From contig JAUXOH010000058.1 of NCBI GenBank assembly GCA_030682505.1, positions 1 through 6,958 on the forward strand: a DNA stretch of 6,958 nucleotides, given 5' to 3'. Under the pieces are notes generated by a model that did no database searches, was not told the origin of the DNA, and was given only the letters and a program-made list of their open reading frames with translations. Made by a program: the position numbers and the translations under genes. Source of the DNA: Candidatus Didemnitutus sp. (lineage in GTDB: Bacteria > Verrucomicrobiota > Verrucomicrobiia > Opitutales > Opitutaceae). Shown one piece after another: positions 1 through 6,102 of the stretch; the first letter of the stretch is position 1; each line of letters starts with the position of its first letter.

Positions 1-300
1 GTCAGGGGCGAGGACGTTGTCATCGTCCACATAGACCAACAGGGCGGCGGTGGATTCGGTCTTCCCGCGCAACCGCGCCCACGTGAGGCCGAGCTGGTTT
101 TCCACGCAGATCCGCGCGAGCGGATGCCAGGAAAGGTCCAACCGACCGGTCAGCGGCGGATGGGAGGCATTGTCGATCAGGAGCAGTTCCCAGTCGGGGC
201 CCGGCATCGTCTGTGTCCTGAGGGCATCCAGCACGCGTTGCAACCGACCTTGGTCTGGGTTGTGCGCGCAGATGATGACCGACAGCAGCGGGGAGGACAT
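1..300 (-). CDS. Glycosyltransferase family 2, N-terminal part, cut by window edge
   Basis: Translating the minus strand from ATG 300 gives 100 residues with no stop up to the left edge. The N-terminus MSSPLLSVIICAHNP is the first GT2 strand, followed by WELLLIDNAS (37-46) for nucleotide binding and YVDDDNVLAPD (90-100) carrying the DXD metal-binding region. Over 94 residues, without gaps, I count 51 identities to the GT2 at 3154-2186, including the SWHP/GWHP and DDDNVL segments, so the two are clear paralogues. The ATG lies one base after the TGA of the methyltransferase, with no visible ribosome binding site, which points to coupled translation. The catalytic ED motif and the C-terminus lie outside the window, so completeness cannot be judged. 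Differences at the nucleotide-binding loop (DNAS against DNNS) and in the strand before DDDN (LLVYV against LVIHS) suggest a different donor or acceptor. Confidence 0.9.
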   Translation of the reverse strand, partial: MSSPLLSVIICAHNPDQGRLQRVLDALRTQTMPGPDWELLLIDNASHPPLTGRLDLSWHPLARICVENQLGLTWARLRGKTESTAALLVYVDDDNVLAPD

Positions 301-301
301 G

Positions 302-1045
302 TCAGCGGCGTCGGGCGACAAAGATGAACTGGCGGCAGATGCCTCGGCGTTCGAGGATCAAGGGCAGGATGTCGGTCTTGCGGACGAGGAGGTCGGCGGG
401 TGGCGGAATCACGAGGGGCCGGCCGAAGAGGCGGCGCAGACCGCGCTCCAGCCGGAGTACCCAGGAGCGCTGCAGGGTGCCGACAACATAATCGAGCGAG
501 TCGAGCCGCAGGTCGCTCTGTTCGTATTCGCCGATGACGTCAAAGCGGTCGGAGACCCACGCGTGGAGGTCCGCATAGGTGGGCTCGCTGAGGTGCCAAT
601 CGTTGGCGAGAGGATCGGGGGCGCCGGTGAAGCGGAGTTTGTTCGGGGCGCTGACGATGAGCAGACCGCCCGGTTTCAGCCGATCGGCCAACTCGGCGAG
701 CACGGCCCGCGGTTCGCGCAAGTGCTCGATGACTTCGAACATGACGGCGAAATCAAATCCCGCGGGCACCTCGGCTGTAGCGGTTTCCAGACTGGTTTGG
801 AAAGTGGCGTTGACGGGATGCTCGCGGTCAAGGGCCGCGGCGATGATCGCGGCGTCGATGTCCACGCCCGTCATCGTGGTGGCGCCGCTGCGGGCCAGAA
901 TTTCGGTTCCATAGCCCACGCCGCAACCGAAATCCAGGCCGTGGCCGGACGTGCAATAGCGGGTGGCGAAGGCGTAGCGTTGCAGGTGCTCCCAACCGTA
1001 GTCGGGCCACCAGTCGGCATCGGTGGGAGTGATTCGTTCAGGCAT
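302..1045 (-). CDS. Class I SAM-dependent methyltransferase (Methyltransf_11/23-like)
   Basis: This 247-residue methyltransferase probably acts on a sugar or glycan intermediate. Motif I is LDFGCGVGYGTE (37-48), with the ribose-binding acidic residue in GVDID (60-64). Post-motif FDFAVMFEVIEHL (97-109) carries the EVIEH signature common in UbiE/Methyltransf_11 and _23 enzymes, and LKPGGLLIVSAPNK (123-136) is motif III. After the fold comes a lid-like region, NDWHLSEPTYADLHAWV (148-164), seen in several sugar methyltransferases, then a basic stretch (194-209, RLERGLRRLFGRP) that could contact membrane or a charged acceptor. ATG 1045 is chosen because it overlaps the previous stop by 8 nt and starts just before the conserved core; the same frame is open back to 1219 but inside the upstream gene with Pro/Ser-rich non-homologous residues. 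It is unrelated in motif detail to the FkbM-like protein, so the pathway has two different methylation steps. Confidence 0.92.
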   Translation of the reverse strand: MPERITPTDADWWPDYGWEHLQRYAFATRYCTSGHGLDFGCGVGYGTEILARSGATTMTGVDIDAAIIAAALDREHPVNATFQTSLETATAEVPAGFDFAVMFEVIEHLREPRAVLAELADRLKPGGLLIVSAPNKLRFTGAPDPLANDWHLSEPTYADLHAWVSDRFDVIGEYEQSDLRLDSLDYVVGTLQRSWVLRLERGLRRLFGRPLVIPPPADLLVRKTDILPLILERRGICRQFIFVARRR

Positions 1046-2186
1046 GGGGCGGGGGGAGTTGGCGCAAAAGATCGAGGCAGCGCCGGGCGGAGGCGGCGGG
1101 CGCGTAATGATCCAGCGCCCATTGCCAACCGGCGGCGGCGATGCGGCTGAGGGCGACGGGATCCAAAGCGAGGAACCGGGCGACATCACGCTCGAGATGC
1201 TCGAAATCGAAGCCGACATAGTGCGTCCAGTTCACCGGCATGACGGGCAACTCAACCCCGTATTTTTCGAGATCGACGTGCAAGGCGACACTGCCGGCCG
1301 CGAGGCTTTCCCAAAAACGCCAACTGTCCCATTGGATGATGCGGTCCGTGCGCCCAAGCGCGCGGCTGAGGACGCGGTAAAACCGGTGCCGCAAGCGGGC
1401 CTTGCCGCCACCGACCAAACTGGAGGACGGATCAAAGGGCAGCCCCGGAATGAAGTCGCCGCAAAAGCACGCCACGCACTGCGACTGCCGGAGCTGGTCA
1501 TAGTAGCCGGGATTGTGCTTTTGTTGCGTCTGCCGCCACATCAATTGGGCCCACGGGTCGGCCGGCACCTCCCCGGCTGGGGTCTGGCGGGTGTCGAGCG
1601 GCCACACTGTCGCGAGCTTCGGCAGCAACCGCTCAAGGGCGGCGCGGCGCACGCCATGGACATAGCCGTGGGTGAAGCCGAAATTCTGCACGATCACCCG
1701 CTCGCGGGAGGCGAAGGGCGGTCCGTCAGCGGTGGCCCGCAGCACCCGACTGGCCATGCCGAGCACCCAGGGGACGGTGTTGGCGGGATTGAAAGTTCTT
1801 CGGTTATACTTGGGACGCAGCACCAGGTCGAAGGCGCGGAACTCGGGCCGCCATCCCGTCGTCTTGTAGCCGTCGTCGGGATCAAGCAGCATCAATCGGT
1901 GGCGGCGGTTCGCGGTGGTCAGCCCGACCGGCATGGCGGCGCCGGTCGCCTGAAACGTCACCGGGTCGACGTAGTTGAACCAGTAGGTTGAGAAGACAAT
2001 GACGTCGCACTCGTCCGGGCGGATGGCGGGATCATGACGAAAGAGAAAATCACCGCCGGCGGGCTCCTGCTGCCAGAAGTCACGGCTGGCGGAGAAAGAA
2101 ACGCCGAGTTCGCGCAGACCCTCGGCCAAATAAATGACGGCGTCATTGTAGACTTCGTGGGGGGCGATGTAGAAATGGAAACGCAT
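1038..2186 (-). CDS. Probable exostosin-like glycosyltransferase, divergent
   Basis: This 382-residue protein is only loosely recognisable. The N-terminus (MRFHFYIAPHEVYNDAVIYL, then AEGLRELG) reads like the first strand-helix unit of a GT-B glycosyltransferase. The C-terminal part IIQWDSWRFWESLAAGSVAL (283-302) followed by HVDLEKYGVELPV resembles the nucleotide-sugar-binding region of exostosin-like and GT1/GT4-type enzymes, with E293 in the position of the conserved glutamate. No signal peptide or membrane helix is seen. Unusual points are a cysteine cluster, C237-xx-C240-x-C242, just before a Gly/Pro-rich stretch, and a Trp/Tyr-rich composition. The frame is open upstream to 2273, but ATG 2186 is preferred: it overlaps the GT2 stop as TAATG, and the extension would read through GT2 coding sequence. 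Context makes it another sugar transferase of this pathway. The CDS is certain; the function is moderate. Confidence 0.82.
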   Translation of the reverse strand: MRFHFYIAPHEVYNDAVIYLAEGLRELGVSFSASRDFWQQEPAGGDFLFRHDPAIRPDECDVIVFSTYWFNYVDPVTFQATGAAMPVGLTTANRRHRLMLLDPDDGYKTTGWRPEFRAFDLVLRPKYNRRTFNPANTVPWVLGMASRVLRATADGPPFASRERVIVQNFGFTHGYVHGVRRAALERLLPKLATVWPLDTRQTPAGEVPADPWAQLMWRQTQQKHNPGYYDQLRQSQCVACFCGDFIPGLPFDPSSSLVGGGKARLRHRFYRVLSRALGRTDRIIQWDSWRFWESLAAGSVALHVDLEKYGVELPVMPVNWTHYVGFDFEHLERDVARFLALDPVALSRIAAAGWQWALDHYAPAASARRCLDLLRQLPPPHA

Positions 2187-3154
2187 TAGGATTGGTCGCC
2201 ACCGGAAGATTGCCGTTCCCGCCAACCCCATGCCGCCATGTCGGCAGTCGCCTGGCGCACTCCGCGATCCCAAGCCTTTTGTCTTCGCCGTTCAAACCGA
2301 CTGGTCCGCAACCAGCGCCGCACCCCGCGCAGCAGACGGCCGGAGAAAGGAAGGGATGTCTCGCGGCCCGGACCAAAATGGAGGAAGTGGAGCACGGTGA
2401 CCGAGTAGCCGTTGGCTTCACCCTTGTAGCGAATGTGGTGCTCTTCGCTCATGTGTTTGGCCGGAATGAAATGCTCGAGGACCAAGGCCTTGAAGAGACC
2501 GGTTCCGAAGCCGTGTTTCACCGCGACATAGTTCATGTCCAGATCCTCACCGGTCAGCAGCCGTTCGCCGGTACGGCCGAGAGAAAGTCGGCGTGGGTCG
2601 CGATCCACCTCGGCCAGGTAGGCCTCCACCACGGGTCGCCGCAGACACATGCCCGCACCCCATGGCATGCAGCGCGGATCTTCAATGATGTTTGACCATC
2701 GATCGGTTTCAATCCGGCGCTCCTCACCGAAACTCCGCTCCAATTCGGTCGCCGGTTCGACTTCGAAGCGCGGAATCAGCTGCCCGCCAAACGTGCCTAT
2801 CTGGGGGTGGGCGAGAAAAATTTCACGCGCCCGGGTGAGGTAATCAGGACCCAACACGTTGTCATCGTCGGAATGAATGACCAGATCGCCCTTGGCCTCG
2901 AGGTAGCCGCGCCACCGCGCATTGGCCAGGCCTTGCTTGGGCTCAACGACAATTCGGGCTGCGGGATGCCAACCGAGATCGAGGAATTGGGAGAGCGGCT
3001 CCCGGGAGTTGTTGTCCACCACAATCAGCTCCCACTGCGCGCCCGGCAGGTCCTGCTGCCTGAGGCTGTCCAAGGTGGCCTGCAGAAAGTCGCGCCGTGG
3101 ATTGTACGCGCACAAGATCACCGAAACAAAAGGAGCTTGGGGCGGGACCGTCAT
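2186..3154 (-). CDS. Glycosyltransferase family 2 (GT-A fold)
   Basis: This 322-residue inverting-type GT2 enzyme would transfer a sugar from an NDP-sugar to a glycan acceptor in the cytoplasm. Visible hallmarks in order: first strand VSVILCAYNP (10-19), nucleotide-binding VVDNNS (45-50), the metal-binding DXD region HSDDDN (94-99), PWGAGMC (164-170) typical of the acceptor-side loop, and TGEDLDMN (201-208), matching the ED acidic motif with the likely catalytic base (E203/D204). A basic C-terminal tail (about 272-302, many Arg) could hold it near the membrane; no transmembrane helix is seen. The N-terminal 100 residues closely match the truncated GT2 at the left edge, so the two are paralogues. 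ATG 3154 overlaps the epimerase stop (ATGA), and its TAA overlaps the next ATG (TAATG). No ribosome binding site is visible. The specificity is unknown. Confidence 0.94.
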   Translation of the reverse strand: MTVPPQAPFVSVILCAYNPRRDFLQATLDSLRQQDLPGAQWELIVVDNNSREPLSQFLDLGWHPAARIVVEPKQGLANARWRGYLEAKGDLVIHSDDDNVLGPDYLTRAREIFLAHPQIGTFGGQLIPRFEVEPATELERSFGEERRIETDRWSNIIEDPRCMPWGAGMCLRRPVVEAYLAEVDRDPRRLSLGRTGERLLTGEDLDMNYVAVKHGFGTGLFKALVLEHFIPAKHMSEEHHIRYKGEANGYSVTVLHFLHFGPGRETSLPFSGRLLRGVRRWLRTSRFERRRQKAWDRGVRQATADMAAWGWRERQSSGGDQS

Positions 3155-4155
3155 GAATCGGGCGCGGAAGGAGGACGCGGGGCGTTTGCCATTTCAGTCA
3201 ACCCATCCTCCCGCGAAAGCTGCGGCTGAAAACCGAGCATCTCGCGGGCCCGCCGGGTGCAGGCGTAGGAATGGCGGATTTCGCCCGGGCGGGCGGTGGC
3301 ATGGGTCGCCGGCCGGTTGCATCCGGTGGCGCGCGCGATCAGTTGCCACAATTCGTTGATCGACGTCGGTTGTCCCGTGCCGACATTGAAAACCGCCGGC
3401 TGCGCGGCGGGGGCGTCCCAGAGCGCCGCGCGCAGGTTGGCGCGCACCACGTCCGAGACGTGCACGAAATCGCGGGTCTGTTCACCATCGCCGTAGATGA
3501 CCGGTCCCGTTCCCTGCCGGCCAAATTGGACGAAGCGGGGGACGACGGCGGCATATTCGGAATGGGGATTTTGCCGGCGGCCGTAGACATTGAAATAGCG
3601 CAAACTGGTCGTGGAAAGTCCCCGCCCGACATAGTAAACACCGAGGTTTTCCCCCGCCAGTTTTGAAACGGCATAGGGCGACAGCGGCTGAGGGCGCATC
3701 TCTTCCTGTTTCGGCAGTTCGGGATCATCGCCGTAAACCGCCGAGGAACTCGAGAACACCAGGCGGCGCACCCCCGCCGCAGCGGCGGCCTCGAATAAAT
3801 CGCCGGTGCCGCCGATGTTCACCTCCTCGGTCAGGCGCGGATCGCGGATGGAATCAATCACCGAAACTTGGGCGGCCAGATGAAAAACCAGATCGACTCC
3901 CGCGCACGCCCGGCGGACGGCCGCCGTGTCGCGCAGGTCGCCGGCGCTGAAATCGAGTCGCTCGTGACCGGTGGGCAGGTTCGCGAGATTGCCCGTGCTC
4001 AAGTTGTCCAGCACGCGCACCTTCCAGCCTTCCTGCAACAGCAAGTCTACCAGGTGGGAACCGATGAATCCCGCTCCACCAGTGACGAGGGCCAGCGCGC
4101 CAGCCGGCGGATTGGCCGGAGCAGGGTCGGGCTGGGTGTCTGGGGAGGTGGTCAA
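3151..4155 (-). CDS. NAD-dependent epimerase/dehydratase (SDR, GalE-like nucleotide-sugar enzyme)
   Basis: This is an extended short-chain dehydrogenase/reductase acting on an NDP-sugar, most like UDP-hexose 4-epimerases. Numbered from TTG 4155 (334 aa): Rossmann motif TGGAGFIG (25-32), DNLSTG (50-55) typical of NAD-specific enzymes, LAAQVSV (92-98), active-site Ser in SSSSAVYG (135-142), catalytic Y161-xxx-K165 in SPYAVSK, substrate segment RYFNVYGRRQNP (186-197), GDGEQTRDFVHVSDV (222-236) and NVGTGQPTSINEL (257-269). The GRRQ-P segment also occurs in UDP-GlcNAc 4-epimerases of the WbpP type, so the substrate is open. The start is uncertain: ATG 4239 would add 28 residues and overlap the methyltransferase by 56 nt, but those residues do not resemble the family. 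Coding-like third-position GC appears only from about TTG 4155, which lies 28 nt past the upstream stop and gives a normal family length. The stop overlaps the next ATG as ATGA. It likely supplies a sugar donor to the neighbouring transferases. Confidence 0.93.
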   Translation of the reverse strand: MTTSPDTQPDPAPANPPAGALALVTGGAGFIGSHLVDLLLQEGWKVRVLDNLSTGNLANLPTGHERLDFSAGDLRDTAAVRRACAGVDLVFHLAAQVSVIDSIRDPRLTEEVNIGGTGDLFEAAAAAGVRRLVFSSSSAVYGDDPELPKQEEMRPQPLSPYAVSKLAGENLGVYYVGRGLSTTSLRYFNVYGRRQNPHSEYAAVVPRFVQFGRQGTGPVIYGDGEQTRDFVHVSDVVRANLRAALWDAPAAQPAVFNVGTGQPTSINELWQLIARATGCNRPATHATARPGEIRHSYACTRRAREMLGFQPQLSREDGLTEMANAPRPPSAPDS

Positions 4156-4183
4156 GGCTGGATGGTCAAACGAGGGAGGAAAT

Positions 4184-4879
4184 TTATGGAGAGCGGGGTT
4201 CGAGCCAGAACCAGCGCATCGGACCGGGGCGCTTTTCATCCATCACGTTGACCGCCCGGCCGCTCCAAGGCGTGAAACGGATCGCGCGGATCGGGGACGG
4301 CAAATCGCGGGCTGTCCGCGGACGACTTTGGACCTCCTCGACGTGGTGCGTGGAACGAAAGCGCGGGAGCAGCAGTTCGCCGATGGGCGCGTGAAAGTCA
4401 TGCACCTCCACCAAGATGACGGCGCGGGTCAGCGCCGGGACATTGGCAGGATCAAGCAATTCGCCCTCGGCGTCGATCACGATCGCGGGATGCGCGACAC
4501 CCTGCAGTGCCGTGGCAAGATCGCTGCTGGTGCAAGCACCGCGGATCGCGACCCGGGCTCCAACGGCATTGAGCGTGGCGATCTGACCGATGAGTTCGCG
4601 ACCATGCGCTTCGGTTTCGAATGCGGTGACCCGCGGGTTCGGTAGCCGCCAAGCCAGTCCCGCGGCGTAGTAGCCCTCACCGGCACCGATGTTGATGATG
4701 CGGGTCGGTGCGAGGGAAATCAGTTTCTCGACGTGGGTCCACAGTTCGCATTCATAGGTGCCCAGCAATTTGGCGAAGTGAACACTGCCGACGCTGTTGG
4801 GCACATAGCGCAATCCGGCGAACGGGCCGGAAATAACCTTCCAGCCGAAGAGGTGTCGGTAGAGAGAGCGGAGAAACAT
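4184..4879 (-). CDS. FkbM-like SAM-dependent methyltransferase
   Basis: This 231-residue soluble protein looks like a class I SAM-dependent methyltransferase of the FkbM-like type, a family often found among sugar-modifying genes, where members O-methylate glycans. Seen in the sequence: a glycine-rich motif I, IINIGAGEGYYA (61-72); an acidic residue closing the next strand, TAFETE (85-90, E88 or E90 being the ribose-binding candidate); and VIDAEGELLDP (134-144), which resembles the D-x-EG segment of FkbM proteins. A later VEVHDF (158-163) and a His pair (178-179) may lie in the active site. The N-terminal KLLGTYECELW (37-47) is like the segment before motif I in FkbM relatives. The start is fixed by TGATG overlap with the GT4 gene; no ribosome binding site is visible, so coupled translation is likely. 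The methyl acceptor, presumably a sugar hydroxyl, is an inference from context. Confidence 0.8.
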   Translation of the reverse strand: MFLRSLYRHLFGWKVISGPFAGLRYVPNSVGSVHFAKLLGTYECELWTHVEKLISLAPTRIINIGAGEGYYAAGLAWRLPNPRVTAFETEAHGRELIGQIATLNAVGARVAIRGACTSSDLATALQGVAHPAIVIDAEGELLDPANVPALTRAVILVEVHDFHAPIGELLLPRFRSTHHVEEVQSRPRTARDLPSPIRAIRFTPWSGRAVNVMDEKRPGPMRWFWLEPRSP

Positions 4880-6102
4880 CAGTTTGGTGGGCGCACACGC
4901 GCGATGGCCCGCTGATAGCTCGCAATCTGGTCCGCAACCACGCGGTCGGCTGCATAAGTGTCGGTCACATGGCGTCGGCCAGCTTCCCCCAGGGCCGTCC
5001 GGCGGACCGGATCTGCCAGCAGGGCGAGGAGGGCCCGCGCGATGACGTCGGTCCGGTGGGGCGGCACCAGCACGCCGTAGCGACCGTCGGCCAGGATTTC
5101 AGCCATGCCGCCATTCGCACTGCCGATCACGGCACGGGCCGCGGCAAGGCCCTCACAGCAAACCAGCCCAAAACTTTCCCAATGGCTGGGCGCGACCAAA
5201 ATGTCGGTTTCTGCCAGCAGGCCGGGAATCTCCTCGGGAGCCCGCGCGCCGGTGAACTCCACCTGCGCCGCGTGCGGTCCGAGCCGCGCCCGCAGAAACG
5301 CCTGCATGTCGTTCCCTGCGGGTCCGTGGGGAACCGATCGGCCGATGAACCGGAAGCGGGTCCCGGGGGCTTGCGCGAGCACGAGGGGAATGGCGTCGGC
5401 CAGATCGATCACACCCTTGCGTTCCTCCAGTCGGCCCAAGTAGGTGACCCGATGGGTCGTTCCGCCGGCGGGGATGCGCAGCAGTTCAGGCCCCGGCTCG
5501 TAGGGGTAGGGGAAGACGGAAATTCGGTCCCGGTCGAGCGGGGTCCACTGCAGGGCGGCATCGGCAATGGCCTGCGAGGGCGCGGCGATCTCATCGGCCA
5601 AGCGCACGGCGGCCAGTTCAGCTTGGGCGGCGGGTTGATCGCGGATCGGCACCGTGCGGGGCCACCGGCCCCGCCGCAGGGCCCCGAGTGCCATGCGCAG
5701 CTGCGACCAACCGTCGGGCGACGTGTGGTGCAGTTCGTCGATTACAAATCGTGGCGTATGCAGTTTCACGACGTAGGGAATTTCCGGCCGGGCCCGTTTG
5801 ATCTCGAGGGCGGAGGCGTCAAAATCCGTGCCTTCGATGACATCAAAGGGGAGCGCGCGATGCTCAGCCAGGAAGGGTGTCACGACCGCTGAGCGGAAGT
5901 CGGGTTCAGGGCCGGTTGCGATCCGGTGGAGCCGGGCGCCATTCGGCAGCTTGGTCTGCGCGGAGGGACCGATGCTCCCGGCGAAGATCTGCACGTCGTG
6001 TCCGGCGCGGGCCAGGAGCCGCGTGATCTGGGACAAATAGGTGCCGATTCCTCCGCCGCCCGTCTCGGGCGGAAATTCATGACTGATCAAGGCGACCCGC
6101 AT
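4879..6102 (-). CDS. Glycosyltransferase family 4 (GT-B fold)
   Basis: This 407-residue protein has the full layout of a retaining GT4 glycosyltransferase, which moves a sugar from an NDP-sugar onto a glycan or lipid-linked acceptor at the cytoplasmic membrane face. The N-terminus (MRVALISHEFPPETGGGGIG) is a first beta strand followed by the glycine-rich loop (residues 15-20) typical of the acceptor domain. The donor domain begins near residue 217 with VTYLGRLEERKG, where R224 and K229 match the conserved phosphate-contacting pair. The EX7E signature is intact: E309-SFGLVCC-E317, within HWESFGLVCCEGLAAARAVI. The length is normal for the family. The frame stays open upstream to 6534, but that part overlaps the previous gene. 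ATG 6102 gives a canonical N-terminus, a TGATG junction and a weak GGAAG site. The stop TGA again overlaps the next ATG by one base. Donor sugar and linkage are not predictable. Confidence 0.93.
   Translation of the reverse strand: MRVALISHEFPPETGGGGIGTYLSQITRLLARAGHDVQIFAGSIGPSAQTKLPNGARLHRIATGPEPDFRSAVVTPFLAEHRALPFDVIEGTDFDASALEIKRARPEIPYVVKLHTPRFVIDELHHTSPDGWSQLRMALGALRRGRWPRTVPIRDQPAAQAELAAVRLADEIAAPSQAIADAALQWTPLDRDRISVFPYPYEPGPELLRIPAGGTTHRVTYLGRLEERKGVIDLADAIPLVLAQAPGTRFRFIGRSVPHGPAGNDMQAFLRARLGPHAAQVEFTGARAPEEIPGLLAETDILVAPSHWESFGLVCCEGLAAARAVIGSANGGMAEILADGRYGVLVPPHRTDVIARALLALLADPVRRTALGEAGRRHVTDTYAADRVVADQIASYQRAIARVRPPN

Noticed and set aside
50..1150. Long plus-strand open frame (366 codons) opposite the methyltransferase and GT2 genes
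   Set aside because: It is antisense to genes with clear motifs; its translation is low-complexity, rich in Gly, Ala and Arg, with no recognisable domain. Such frames arise readily opposite GC-rich genes.
302..1219. 305-codon version of the left methyltransferase
   Set aside because: The first 58 residues are Pro/Ser-rich read-through of the upstream gene; ATG 1045 gives an 8-nt overlap and a standard methyltransferase N-terminus.
1023..1991. Plus-strand open frame (322 codons) opposite the exostosin-like gene
   Set aside because: Although the opposite gene is poorly characterised, the minus-strand protein has a plausible GT-B-like N-terminus and glutamate block and fits the overlapping operon, whereas the plus-strand product shows no domain and breaks the gene direction.
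1038..2273. 411-codon version of the exostosin-like gene starting at 2273
   Set aside because: The added 29 residues come from the out-of-frame GT2 3' end; ATG 2186 gives the TAATG junction seen elsewhere in the operon.
4171..4187. Plus-strand GGGAGGAAATTTATG resembling a strong ribosome binding site and start
   Set aside because: The frame it opens ends at 4251 after 21 codons and lies antisense to the methyltransferase end; it is probably chance, though it is the best ribosome-binding-site-like sequence in the window.
4969..5892. Plus-strand open frame (307 codons) opposite the GT4 gene
   Set aside because: The GT4 frame carries an intact EX7E motif and conserved R/K pair, so the antisense frame is a shadow.
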